DNA of 64,000 nucleotides, from contig JAGNEX010000003.1 of assembly GCA_018003035.1 (NCBI GenBank), forward strand, positions 14,845 through 78,844. Reading direction: 5' to 3'. This document shows positions 8,970 through 24,109 of this stretch, piece by piece (position 1 is the first letter of the stretch; each line of letters opens with the position of its first letter). The position numbers and the translations under genes were made by a program. This DNA comes from Acidimicrobiia bacterium (lineage in GTDB: Bacteria > Actinomycetota > Acidimicrobiia > IMCC26256 > JAGNEX01). The notes under the pieces were generated by a model, which ran no database searches, had not been told where the DNA came from, and worked only from the letters and a program-made list of their open reading frames with translations.

Positions 8970-9043
8970 GGCGGTGTAGCTCAGCTGGTAAGAGCGCGCG
9001 GCTCATAATCGCGAGGTCGAGGGTTCGAGTCCCTCCGCCGCTA
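8970..9043 (+). tRNA. tRNA-Met (CAT)
   Basis: The acceptor GGCGGTG pairs with CGCCGCT through two G:U pairs. The anticodon arm is CGCGG-CTCATAA-TCGCG with anticodon CAT. The paired first base (G:U, not the unpaired C1:A72 of initiators) and the position after tRNA-Thr mark it as the elongator. Confidence 0.92.
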
Positions 9044-9077
9044 CCGAGCATCCAATCATTTGCGCATGCGCATCCAA

Positions 9078-9107
9078 AAGGAGAAGGCCCGTTTGGGCTT
9101 TCTCCTT
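9078..9107 (+). terminator. hairpin between tRNA-Met and tuf
   Basis: A 13-bp stem (9078-9090 with 9095-9107, one G:U pair) and loop GTTT. It lies 34 bases after tRNA-Met and 70 bases before tuf. It probably ends or attenuates the tRNA transcript. Confidence 0.6.
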
Positions 9108-9176
9108 CGCGTATGTCCAAATCAATCCGTCGGATGCAACCCGTAAATCAGTGCTGTCAAAGCGAGGTTGAGGACA

Positions 9177-10364
9177 ATGGCAAAGGAAACCTTCGAGCGT
9201 AATAAGCCCCATTTGAATATTGGGACTATTGGGCATATTGATCATGGTAAGACGACGTTGACTGCTGCGATTACGAAGGTGTTGTCGGATCGCGTTGATG
9301 GTGTTGCGTTTACTGCGTTTGATCAGATTGATAAGGCTCCTGAGGAGCGTGAGCGTGGTATTACGATTTCGATTTCTCATGTTGAGTATGAGACGGAGAA
9401 TCGTCATTATGCGCATGTGGATTGTCCGGGGCATGCTGATTATGTGAAGAACATGATTACGGGTGCTGCGCAGATGGATGGCGGTATTTTGGTTGTTGCG
9501 GCGACTGATGGGCCGATGCCGCAGACTCGTGAGCATGTGTTGTTGGCGCGTCAGGTTGGTGTGCCGGCGATTGTTGTTGCCTTGAATAAGGTTGACATGG
9601 TTGATGATGAGGAGATCCTTGAGCTGGTTGAGCTTGAGGTTCGTGAGTTGTTGAGTGAGTATGAGTTCCCGGGTGATGATTTGCCGGTGGTTCCTGTTTC
9701 GGCGTTGAAGGCGTTGGATGGGGATTCGTCGTATGGGGACAAGATTATGGAGTTGATGGCTGCGGTTGATGCGTATGTGCCGGAGCCTGAGCGTGATGTT
9801 GATCGTCCGTTTTTGATGCCGATTGAGGATGTGTTTTCGATTACGGGTCGTGGGACGGTTGTGACGGGTCGTATTGAGCGTGGTGTTGTCCACGTGGGTG
9901 ATGAGATTGCGATTGTTGGTATTAGGAATACTCCTAATACGACGTGTACTGGTGTGGAGATGTTCCGGAAGCTTCTTGATGAGGGGCGTGCTGGGGACAA
10001 TGTGGGTGTTCTTCTTCGTGGTACGAAGAAGGAGGATGTTGCTCGGGGTCAGGTGTTGGCGAAGCCTGGTTCGATTACTCCGCATACGAAGTTTGAGGCT
10101 CAGGTGTATGTGTTGACCAAGGATGAGGGTGGTCGTCATACGCCGTTTTTTGATAATTATCGTCCGCAGTTCTATTTCCGTACGACTGATGTTACGGGTC
10201 AGGTGAAGTTGCCTGAGGGTACGGAGATGGTGATGCCGGGTGATAATACGGAGATGACGGTTGAGTTGATTGCTCCGATTGCGATGGATGAGGGTTTGAA
10301 GTTCGCGATTCGTGAGGGTGGCCGGACGGTTGGTGCTGGTCGAGTCACCAAGATCATCAACTAG
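9177..10364 (+). CDS. tuf: elongation factor Tu, copy 1
   Basis: A 395-residue GTPase that brings aminoacyl-tRNA to the ribosome. The GTP motifs are GHIDHGKT (19-26), DCPGH and NKVD; the three EF-Tu domains follow at full length. ATG at 9177 has GAGGTTGAGG upstream; an in-frame TTG at 9168 is less likely. The coding sequence appears identical to the copy at 26258. Codon use is very unlike neighbours: by my count 52 of the first 100 codons end in T and 5 in C. The first about 7 and last about 6 codons look host-like. It lies between tRNA-Met and rpmG, a place like that of tufB in enterobacteria. Confidence 0.98.
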   Translation: MAKETFERNKPHLNIGTIGHIDHGKTTLTAAITKVLSDRVDGVAFTAFDQIDKAPEERERGITISISHVEYETENRHYAHVDCPGHADYVKNMITGAAQMDGGILVVAATDGPMPQTREHVLLARQVGVPAIVVALNKVDMVDDEEILELVELEVRELLSEYEFPGDDLPVVPVSALKALDGDSSYGDKIMELMAAVDAYVPEPERDVDRPFLMPIEDVFSITGRGTVVTGRIERGVVHVGDEIAIVGIRNTPNTTCTGVEMFRKLLDEGRAGDNVGVLLRGTKKEDVARGQVLAKPGSITPHTKFEAQVYVLTKDEGGRHTPFFDNYRPQFYFRTTDVTGQVKLPEGTEMVMPGDNTEMTVELIAPIAMDEGLKFAIREGGRTVGAGRVTKIIN

Positions 10365-10510
10365 CCGACGCCGAGTTACCGGCCCAAGCCGACCAGGTCA
10401 AAGCCGAATAGAAGAGCCGATCGTTGTGTTGGGGCGGTCATTCCGTCCCAACCGATCACTATGGCCCGGCTGCTGACAGCTCGGGTGATCCGTAAGAGGA
10501 AGGGCCAAAA

Positions 10511-10672
10511 ATGGCCAGTGACAAGCGAATTTTGGTCACGCTTGAGTGCACCGAGTGCAAAGAGCGCAACTATTCAACCCGCAAGAACAAGATCAACAAC
10601 CGTGAGCGGATTGAGTTGAACAAGTACTGCAACCGCTGCCGCACTCACCGTAACCACAAAGAAACTCGCTAG
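10511..10672 (+). CDS. rpmG: 50S ribosomal protein L33, zinc form
   Basis: 53 residues starting MASDKRILVTLECTEC and ending THRNHKETR. Two CxxC pairs (CTEC and CNRC) make it the zinc-ribbon form. AGGAAGGG lies upstream of ATG. It is downstream of tuf copy 1 (146-base gap) and 8 bases before the ECF sigma frame, so all three may share a transcript. Confidence 0.95.
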   Translation: MASDKRILVTLECTECKERNYSTRKNKINNRERIELNKYCNRCRTHRNHKETR

Positions 10673-10680
10673 AGGTTCCG

Positions 10681-11349
10681 GTGGTAGCCCAGTCGGAGCG
10701 GCCTCGTCGAGAGATCTCCCGCCCCCCGGTGCTGCCGCCGACCCAGATTCCGGAAGTTTCATCGTCGATACCCACCCTGTCGCGGGGTGGGTATCGACGC
10801 GTGAGCGACAGCGTGTTGGTCGAAGGTGCAAAGACGGGCGACACCACCTCTTTCGATGAGCTCGTGCGCCGACACTCGCCAACTGTTTACGCACTGGCAT
10901 TGCGATTAACCCGCAACGAAGAGGAAGCCAAAGACGTCGCCCAAGAGTCGTTCGTGCGGGCATGGCGGGCCGTCGGGCGTTTCCGGGGAGACGCTCGGTT
11001 CAGCACGTGGATGTATCGCATCACCGCAAACACCGCGGCGAGTGCGCTGGGCCGGACCTCCCGGACGATGGCGCATCCGCTCGATGACCAGATCGAGCAG
11101 TTGTGTGACGCTACGCCAGGTCCTGAAGCGGTTGCTGAGGGGCGCGACCTGCACAACCGAATACAGCAGGCGGTTTCAGAATTACCGACGAAGTTGCGGG
11201 CGGTGATCACCCTCCGCGAGCGCGATGGGCTTGCCCACGAAGCAATCGCTGCCGAACTCGGCATATCGGTCGCCAACGCCAAGATGCGCCTCCACAGGGC
11301 GCGCACTGCTCTCCGCAGCCGTTTGAATGCCGGGGACCGAGCGCTCTAA
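10681..11349 (+). CDS. ECF-type RNA polymerase sigma factor
   Basis: Region 2 is visible in FDELVRRHSPTVYALALRLT through FRGDARFSTWMYRIT, and region 4 in LPTKLRAVITLRERDG followed by the helix-turn-helix HEAIAAELGISVANAKMRLHRAR. The length is 222 residues from GTG 10681, or 182 from GTG 10801; the extra 40 residues are Pro-rich and not sigma-like, so 10801 is a serious alternative. A perfect inverted repeat ends one base before 10801. No anti-sigma gene is adjacent. It occupies the interval between rpmG and tRNA-Trp that holds hadABC in mycobacteria. It would direct polymerase to an unknown regulon. Confidence 0.88.
   Translation: MVAQSERPRREISRPPVLPPTQIPEVSSSIPTLSRGGYRRVSDSVLVEGAKTGDTTSFDELVRRHSPTVYALALRLTRNEEEAKDVAQESFVRAWRAVGRFRGDARFSTWMYRITANTAASALGRTSRTMAHPLDDQIEQLCDATPGPEAVAEGRDLHNRIQQAVSELPTKLRAVITLRERDGLAHEAIAAELGISVANAKMRLHRARTALRSRLNAGDRAL
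10763..10799 (+). repeat. perfect 15-bp inverted repeat at possible sigma gene start
   Basis: 10763-10777 pairs perfectly with 10785-10799 around a 7-base loop. The right arm holds GGGTGGG, the only candidate ribosome binding site for GTG 10801. In RNA this would be a stable hairpin that could hide that site; as DNA it could be an operator. No T run follows, so it is not a standard terminator. Confidence 0.7.
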
Positions 11350-11473
11350 ACAGCGTTTGGCGGCCTTCCGCCACGGGGCTGTTCGCGGCGTTTGCAAACT
11401 CGGGTGGGATAAGGCCTGTGGAAACTGATAGCTTTGTTGTTTCTGCCTTGTACGCGTATGAGGCAGATGACCA

Positions 11474-11546
11474 AGGGCAGTAGCTCAGCTGGTAGAGCAC
11501 CGGTCTCCAAAACCGGCGGTCGGGGGTTCAAATCCCTCCTGCCCTG
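11474..11546 (+). tRNA. tRNA-Trp (CCA)
   Basis: The acceptor AGGGCAG pairs perfectly with CTGCCCT. The anticodon arm is CCGGT-CTCCAAA-ACCGG with anticodon CCA. CCA is not encoded at the 3' end. It lies 61 bases before secE, the arrangement usual in actinobacteria. Confidence 0.96.
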
Positions 11547-11607
11547 CTCAAGGCAACGATTTCGATGGGCCTAGACCCACGCGGTGATCGAAATGTCGAG
11601 GCATTAA

Positions 11608-11904
11608 ATGAACCGAGAATCTAAGCGAATGATGGAACGCCAAGAGCGGCGTTCCCAGGGCGGCAGCGGTGGCGACCGCAGGCGACAAGCAGCAGCAGTT
11701 GCTGGTGGCGGTGGTCGTCGCGGCGGTTTCTCGGTCGGCGAATACTTTTCGGGCGTTCGTTCCGAGATGCGGAAAGTGGACTGGCCCACGCGCGGCGAGG
11801 TCATCAGCTCCAGTGCGGTGGTCGTCGTGGCCGTTCTTGTGCTGACGGCATTCGTCTACGGGGTCGACTACTTAGCGGCCAAGTTCGTGCTCTGGCTGTA
11901 CTAA
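11608..11904 (+). CDS. secE: preprotein translocase subunit SecE
   Basis: 98 residues. A basic, Gly/Arg-rich N-terminal tail (1-40) is followed by the conserved amphipathic region FSGVRSEMRKVDWPTRGEV and one membrane segment (about 66-92). It clamps the SecY channel. The neighbours nusG and rplKA downstream match the standard bacterial order. Confidence 0.96.
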   Translation: MNRESKRMMERQERRSQGGSGGDRRRQAAAVAGGGGRRGGFSVGEYFSGVRSEMRKVDWPTRGEVISSSAVVVVAVLVLTAFVYGVDYLAAKFVLWLY

Positions 11905-11940
11905 AAAGCCACAGGCCGACTACTTCAGAGATTGCGCAAC

Positions 11941-12663
11941 ATGACCGAAGACAGTTCAACGCCGCTCGATGACGCCGTGAGCGAACCTGCGGGCGAAGTC
12001 GACGAGGCGCCGACGAATCCTTCAACCGACCAGGAAGAGGATTCCGCCGAAGAGCAAGACATTGTCGATATCGAACTCGATTTCGAAGACGACGAAGACG
12101 AAGAGGATGACGAGCCCAGCCCGTACGACCGTCCGGGCCGTTGGTACGTGGTGCACTCTTACGCTGGCTACGAGAACAAGGTCAAGCAAAACATCGAGCA
12201 TCGAGTCCGCTCGATGGACATGGAAGATCGCATCTTCGAAGTTGTGATTCCCATGGAAGACGTCGTGGAGTTCAAGAACGGCCGCAAGACCGTGACTCGC
12301 AAAAAGGTGTACCCGGGTTACCTGCTCCTTCGCTGTCGACTCGACGACGACGCCTGGTACATGGTGCGTAACACCCCCGGTGTCACCGGATTCGTCGGTA
12401 GCGGGGCTAAGCCCACGCCGCTGCGTCGCAAAGAAGTCGAAGGCATTCTGGGAGTCACCCCGGAAAAGCGCGAAAAGAAGCTGCGCCCTCGCCTCGAGTT
12501 CGATGTTGGCGAGCAGGTTCGTGTCACAACCGGCCCCTTTGCCGACTTCAACGGATCGATCAGCGAGATCGATGTCGATCGATCGAAGCTCAAGGTGTTG
12601 GTCAACATCTTTGGTCGTGAAACTCCCGTCGAGTTGGAATTCGGCCAGGTAGCCGCGCTTTAG
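11941..12663 (+). CDS. nusG: transcription termination/antitermination factor NusG
   Basis: 240 residues. An acidic, unstructured extension (1-60, rich in Asp and Glu) precedes the NGN domain (RWYVVHSYAGYENKV through FVGSGAKPTPL) and the C-terminal KOW domain (DVGEQVRVTTGPFADFNG). It binds RNA polymerase and links it to Rho or ribosomes. ATG at 11941 is preferred over TTG at 11932. The acidic extension is common in actinobacterial NusG. Confidence 0.96.
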   Translation: MTEDSSTPLDDAVSEPAGEVDEAPTNPSTDQEEDSAEEQDIVDIELDFEDDEDEEDDEPSPYDRPGRWYVVHSYAGYENKVKQNIEHRVRSMDMEDRIFEVVIPMEDVVEFKNGRKTVTRKKVYPGYLLLRCRLDDDAWYMVRNTPGVTGFVGSGAKPTPLRRKEVEGILGVTPEKREKKLRPRLEFDVGEQVRVTTGPFADFNGSISEIDVDRSKLKVLVNIFGRETPVELEFGQVAAL

Positions 12664-12731
12664 TTTCCGTCGGCTTGTGCCGCAAAATGGTTTCTTCACC
12701 CGCGCGGTGAAGTCATAGGAGCATTTACATC

Positions 12732-13160
12732 ATGGGTAAGAAGAACGTTGCCGCCGTCGTCCGCATCGCGATCGAGGCGGGCGCTGCGTCACCGGCACCG
12801 CCAGTCGGTACCGCGCTTGGTCCGCACGGTATTCAGATCATGGAGTTCGTTAAGCAGTACAACGCTGCGACAGAGAACTCCCGGGGTCAGGTGGTGCCCG
12901 TCGACATCACCATCTACGAGGACCGTTCGTTTACTTTCGTCCTGAAGACCCCTCCGGCAGCGAACTTGCTCCTTCAGGCGGCCGGTCTCGACAAGGGCTC
13001 CGACAACCCGCTGCGTAACAAAGTCGGCAGCGTCACTCGTGCCCAGATCGACGAAATCGCCAAGACCAAGATGCCCGACCTCAACGCGGTCGATCTTGAG
13101 GGTGCCGCCCTCCAGATCATGGGTACGGCCCGTTCGATGGGCATCCGCGTCGTCGACTGA
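12732..13160 (+). CDS. rplK: 50S ribosomal protein L11
   Basis: 142 residues with the usual start [12 protein letters not shown], the N-terminal Pro-rich turn [13 protein letters not shown] and the C-terminal RNA-binding domain ending [10 protein letters not shown]. It forms the GTPase-associated centre with 23S rRNA. TAGGAG lies upstream. It is followed by rplA 119 bases on. Confidence 0.98.
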   Translation: MGKKNVAAVVRIAIEAGAASPAPPVGTALGPHGIQIMEFVKQYNAATENSRGQVVPVDITIYEDRSFTFVLKTPPAANLLLQAAGLDKGSDNPLRNKVGSVTRAQIDEIAKTKMPDLNAVDLEGAALQIMGTARSMGIRVVD

Positions 13161-13164
13161 ACCC

Positions 13165-13184
13165 CCGTCGCGTCCCCGCGACGG
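13165..13184 (+). repeat. 8-bp GC-rich hairpin in rplK-rplA spacer
   Basis: CCGTCGCG pairs with CGCGACGG around TCCC, 5 bases after rplK. No T run follows. It may be a processing or stabilising hairpin, or play no role. Confidence 0.4.
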
Positions 13185-13279
13185 AACTTCAGAAAAGGCT
13201 CGGGATGACCTCGCCCGAGCGCCTCGCATTATGACTGTGAGGTTTTAGAGGGAGCCAACCACCATCAGGAGCGAATCAC

Positions 13280-13975
13280 ATGCCAGGTAAGAAGTACAAG
13301 GATGCAGTTCGGCGCTTCGACAGGGAGCGTCTTCACGCTCCCCTCGAGGGCTTGGACCTCGTCAAATCGCTGTCTTCCGCAGGTTTCGACGAGACCGTAG
13401 AAGTGGCGTTCCGGCTCGGAATCGACCCCCGCAAGGCCGACCAGATGATCCGTGGCACCGTGGGCCTTCCGGGTGGTCTCGGTAAGGACGTTCGTGTGGC
13501 CGTCTTTGCTGCTGGCGATGACGCTGCAGCTGCGACCGAGGCTGGTGCTGACGTTGTCGGCGCTGACGACTTGGTCGAGCGCGTCGAGAAGGGCTTTCTC
13601 GACTTCGACGTCGTTATTGCCACACCCGACCTGATGCCGGCGGTTGGAAAGCTCGGCCGCGTTCTTGGGCCCCGAGGCCTGATGCCGAACCCCAAGACCG
13701 GGACCGTCACGAAGGCCGTCGACAAAGCAGTTGCCGAGTTCAAAGCTGGTCGGGCGGAATACCGTTCCGACAAGAGCGGCAACATTCACGTGCCTATCGG
13801 CAAAGTCAGCTTCGATGCGCAGACCCTGCTCGCGAATTACCGGGCGGTTCTCGAAGAGCTCCTACGCGTCAAGCCCGCCGCCGCCAAGGGCAAGTACGTC
13901 AAAGCGATTACCGTGACCTCGACCATGGGTCCCGGCGTCAAAGTCGACCCGGACGCTTCTGCCCGCGCCGAGTAG
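13280..13975 (+). CDS. rplA: 50S ribosomal protein L1
   Basis: 231 residues from [14 protein letters not shown]. The conserved central part includes [19 protein letters not shown] and the RNA-binding stretch [15 protein letters not shown]. It builds the L1 stalk and in many bacteria represses its own operon. The ATG has AGGAGCG upstream. Confidence 0.98.
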   Translation: MPGKKYKDAVRRFDRERLHAPLEGLDLVKSLSSAGFDETVEVAFRLGIDPRKADQMIRGTVGLPGGLGKDVRVAVFAAGDDAAAATEAGADVVGADDLVERVEKGFLDFDVVIATPDLMPAVGKLGRVLGPRGLMPNPKTGTVTKAVDKAVAEFKAGRAEYRSDKSGNIHVPIGKVSFDAQTLLANYRAVLEELLRVKPAAAKGKYVKAITVTSTMGPGVKVDPDASARAE

Positions 13976-14080
13976 GGACGCTAAAGGCCGATAGACCAAC
14001 AAAGGCCGGACGCTTGGCGTCGATCCGTTTCGCCGGCTCCGGCCTCCTGCTGGTACCATCGGCCGTTCAAATTTTCATCT

Positions 14081-14211
14081 TTGCCAAAGACCACTGGAAC
14101 TGTCCGATAAGACAGGTAACACGGCTCAAGTCGGTCCAGTAGAGGCGGGGTTCATTTATCGCTCGTAATGAGCGGTTCCTCGTGTCAGGTCTCAGAGCAC
14201 CGCGAGGAACC
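14081..14211 (+). ncRNA. L10(L12)4-binding leader upstream of rplJ
   Basis: The 240-base rplA-rplJ gap holds a structured leader. AAAGACCACTGGA is followed by an outer pair ACTGGA/TCCAGT (14093-14098 with 14135-14140) and an inner hairpin CTGTC/GACAG (14100-14104 with 14111-14115), as in ribosomal L10 leaders. A second hairpin, GGTTCCTCG/CGAGGAACC (14174-14182 with 14203-14211), buries the ribosome binding site of rplJ. In other bacteria the L10-L12 complex binds such a leader to reduce translation. A possible extended -10, TGGTACCAT, lies at 14051-14059. Confidence 0.65.
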
Positions 14212-14215
14212 TTCA

Positions 14216-14746
14216 ATGCCAACCGCCGCCAAAGTCGCAACCGTAGAAGAGATCGGTACGAATCTCGACGCTGCCACCGCTGTGATCGCGGCAGAGTACC
14301 GGGGTTTGACCGTCGCTCAGCTCGCAGAGCTGCGCGGCTCCCTACGCTCCTCGGACACCGCGTACCGCATCTACAAGAACACGCTCGTTCGGCGAGCCGT
14401 TGCAGGTCGCGAGGTCGAAGGTCTCGAGGACATGCTGACCGGTCCAACAGGGCTTGCGTTCGTCGAGGGCGACATCGTCGAGGCGGCAAAGGCCCTCAGT
14501 GCGTTCGCCAAAGCACAGCCGTTGTTCGTCCTCAAGGGCGGTGTGCTTCGCAACAAGGCAATCTCGGCCGGCGACGTCGACGCCCTCTCCAAGCTCGACT
14601 CACGCGAGGTTCTGCTCGCCAAGATCGCCGGCGGGTTCAAAGCCCCGATGGCAAAGGCGGCGGGTTTGTTCGCTGCCAACCAACGCAAGTTCGCCGGCCT
14701 GCTCAGCGCCTACGCGACCAAGCGCGAAGAGGAAGAAGCGGCCTAG
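14216..14746 (+). CDS. rplJ: 50S ribosomal protein L10
   Basis: 176 residues starting MPTAAKVATVEEIG. The rRNA-binding N-terminal domain (YRGLTVAQLAELRGSLR, KNTLVRRAV) is followed by the helix that carries L7/L12 dimers (C-terminal AANQRKFAGLLSAYATKRE). The ATG at 14216 is 5 bases after GAGGAACC; the upstream frame from 14168 is not conserved. Confidence 0.97.
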   Translation: MPTAAKVATVEEIGTNLDAATAVIAAEYRGLTVAQLAELRGSLRSSDTAYRIYKNTLVRRAVAGREVEGLEDMLTGPTGLAFVEGDIVEAAKALSAFAKAQPLFVLKGGVLRNKAISAGDVDALSKLDSREVLLAKIAGGFKAPMAKAAGLFAANQRKFAGLLSAYATKREEEEAA

Positions 14747-14824
14747 CCCTTCTGATTCAAGATTTCCGTTCTCCCGGCGAGCAGGCCGGGTGTGCATTCA
14801 CAACCCAAGCAAAGGAATACCACC

Positions 14825-15214
14825 ATGGCTTCCATGAGCACCGAAGAGCTCTTGAACGTCTTCAAGGAAATGACCGTTCTGGAACTCAACGACTTCCTCA
14901 AGGCTTTCGAAGAGGAATTCGACGTAACCGCAGCTGCGCCTGTCGCTATCGCGGCAGCAGCGCCCGGCGCCGGTGGCGGCGATGCGGCAGCCGAGGACGA
15001 GAAGAGCGACTTCGACGTCGTTCTCGAGTCCGCTGGTGAGGGCAAGATCAAGGTCATCAAGGAAGTGCGTGCACTTACCAACCTCGGTCTGAAAGAAGCC
15101 AAGGAGCTCGTCGAGAGCGCGCCGAAGGCTGTCCTTTCCGGAGTTTCCAAGGAAGACGCCGAGAAGGCAAAAGAGCAACTCGAAGGCGCTGGCGCCACGG
15201 TTTCGCTCAAGTAG
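14825..15214 (+). CDS. rplL: 50S ribosomal protein L7/L12
   Basis: 129 residues. The N-terminal dimerisation part ([19 protein letters not shown]) is joined by an Ala/Gly hinge (about 40-60) to the factor-binding C-terminal domain ([32 protein letters not shown]). It recruits translation GTPases. AAAGGAAT lies upstream. Multiple copies per ribosome explain the need for separate control from rpoB, and a hairpin and terminator follow. Confidence 0.98.
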   Translation: MASMSTEELLNVFKEMTVLELNDFLKAFEEEFDVTAAAPVAIAAAAPGAGGGDAAAEDEKSDFDVVLESAGEGKIKVIKEVRALTNLGLKEAKELVESAPKAVLSGVSKEDAEKAKEQLEGAGATVSLK

Positions 15215-15240
15215 CTTGTTCCTCGCACAATCTGGCCACG

Positions 15241-15284
15241 GGGAGCCGCAGTCCGGCCTAGTATCTGGGCCGATGCGGCTTCCC
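15241..15284 (+). repeat. long hairpin in rplL-rpoB spacer
   Basis: GGGAGCCGCA (15241-15250) pairs with TGCGGCT-T-CCC (15274-15284, one bulge) and an inner GGCC/GGCC pair extends it. It lies 26 bases after rplL. By analogy with the enterobacterial rplL-rpoB spacer, it could be an RNA processing site; that is inference. Confidence 0.45.
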
Positions 15285-15411
15285 GCTAATGGCTCTCGAC
15301 AGCTCCCACTCAGGTGGGTGGCTTGAACTGCCGCGCTCCACGTGCTTTACTGCACGGTGCTGTGCATGCACCTCTACTTCTTCTGAGCTAACACACCATA
15401 TTTTTCCGCCC

Positions 15412-15433
15412 ACGCGCTCGCGCGCGTTTTTTT
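15412..15433 (+). terminator. attenuator-like terminator directly before rpoB
   Basis: ACGCGC pairs with GCGCGT around TCGC, followed by seven T. The T run ends 17 bases before the rpoB start. Partial termination here would lower rpoBC relative to ribosomal proteins. Confidence 0.65.
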
Positions 15434-15450
15434 CATGAGGGGTGAAGTCC

Positions 15451-18918
<3,468 letters not shown>

Positions 18919-18969
18919 CTGCGACAACTCTGAAACGGAACATCCACTTCCATCAGCGAGGAATGCAAC

Positions 18970-22923
<3,954 letters not shown>

Positions 22924-22956
22924 CAGGTTACGACTGGAGACAGTTACCGATACAAG

Positions 22957-22986
22957 TTGACCAGGACACGCCGTGAGACATAGGTT
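22957..22986 (+). promoter_or_regulatory. candidate promoter of the str operon
   Basis: TTGACC (22957-22962), an 18-base spacer and TAGGTT (22981-22986), about 134 bases before rpsL. The spacing and -35 match are fair, the -10 is weak. Confidence 0.35.
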
Positions 22987-23119
22987 GTCGGGCTGTTCGT
23001 CTTGAGCTGTGTAGTGGTTCTTTTATGTGAACCCCCAGCAAAACAGACTTCGGCCCGGACCTCGTCTCACGGCTTCTGGTTCGGTCGGCTTAAAAGACTT
23101 GGGTCCTGAGGAGTTTCGC

Positions 23120-23491
23120 GTGCCCACGATTCAGCAGTTGGTCCGAAAGGGCCGCGTTTCAAAACCTGATAAGGCCAAGACGCCAGCACTGAAGGGCGCT
23201 CCGCAGCGTCGTGGCGTGTGCACCCGTGTCTTTACAACCACTCCGAAGAAGCCGAACTCGGCGCTCCGTAAGGTGGCCCGTGTTCGGTTGACCAGTGGAA
23301 TTGAAGTCACCGCCTACATTCCCGGCGAGGGCCACAATCTCCAAGAACACTCGATTGTCCTCGTCCGTGGTGGACGTGTGAAGGACCTCCCAGGTGTTCG
23401 CTACAAGATCATCCGCGGTGCGTTGGACGCGTCGGGTGTCAGCAAGCGCAAGCAGGCACGTAGCCGCTACGGCGCCAAGAAGGAGTCCTAG
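23120..23491 (+). CDS. rpsL: 30S ribosomal protein S12
   Basis: 123 residues from GTG 23120 ([12 protein letters not shown]), with GAGGAG 6 bases upstream; the frame upstream to 23027 is not S12-like. The decoding-site loops [12 protein letters not shown] and [11 protein letters not shown] keep the lysines whose loss gives streptomycin resistance, so the site looks wild type. It starts the str operon with rpsG 3 bases after. Confidence 0.98.
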   Translation: MPTIQQLVRKGRVSKPDKAKTPALKGAPQRRGVCTRVFTTTPKKPNSALRKVARVRLTSGIEVTAYIPGEGHNLQEHSIVLVRGGRVKDLPGVRYKIIRGALDASGVSKRKQARSRYGAKKES

Positions 23492-23494
23492 ACC

Positions 23495-23965
23495 ATGCCT
23501 CGTAAGGGAGCCGCTCCTCGTCGGGACCTCATGCCCGACCCGCTCTACCGCTCCGTGCTGGTCACTCAGCTCGTGAACAAGGTCCTCCTTCGCGGGAAGC
23601 GTTCGACCGCCGAGCAGATCGTTTACGAAGCGCTCGATGAAGTTGCAAAGCGGTCCGGCAACGAGCCAATTCCGATGCTCAAGCGCGCTGTTGACAACGT
23701 CAAACCGCAGCTTGAGGTCAAGAGCCGTCGTGTCGGTGGCGCTACGTACCAGGTCCCGGTCGAGGTTCGCCCCCGTCGCGCCACCACCCTCGCAATCCGC
23801 TGGATCGTCGGCAACTCGCGTTCCCGCCGTGAACGCACCATGGCAGAGCGCCTCGCCAACGAACTGCACGACGCCGCCAACGGCGTCGGCACCTCGGTGA
23901 AGCGCCGCGACGACATGCACAAGATGGCCGAATCCAACCGGGCATTCGCCCACTACCGCTGGTAG
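23495..23965 (+). CDS. rpsG: 30S ribosomal protein S7
   Basis: 156 residues, [18 protein letters not shown] to AFAHYRW, the usual full length. It nucleates assembly of the 30S head by binding 16S rRNA. The start is 3 bases after rpsL, so translation is probably coupled. Confidence 0.98.
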   Translation: MPRKGAAPRRDLMPDPLYRSVLVTQLVNKVLLRGKRSTAEQIVYEALDEVAKRSGNEPIPMLKRAVDNVKPQLEVKSRRVGGATYQVPVEVRPRRATTLAIRWIVGNSRSRRERTMAERLANELHDAANGVGTSVKRRDDMHKMAESNRAFAHYRW

Positions 23966-24109
23966 GCGCTGGAGTCTTCTCCGGTCCTATCGGACCAACC
24001 GCGACTGTCAGGGCTCCTGCGGTATCCCGCTGGGGCCTTGCTCGCGAGACAACAAAAAGTTTTCGAGTAACAAGCCGTCGGCTCGCTCCGACGCCACAAA
24101 GGCGCTCAC

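Noticed and set aside
9003-10139. Long minus-strand frame across tuf copy 1, repeated at 25982-27220
   Set aside because: It is antisense to tuf and exists only because T- and G-ending codons avoid reverse stops. The translation is rich in Thr, Asn, Arg and His with no domain.
23230-23420. Streptomycin-resistance change in S12
   Set aside because: Both key lysines (TPKKPNS and GRVKDLPG) are present.
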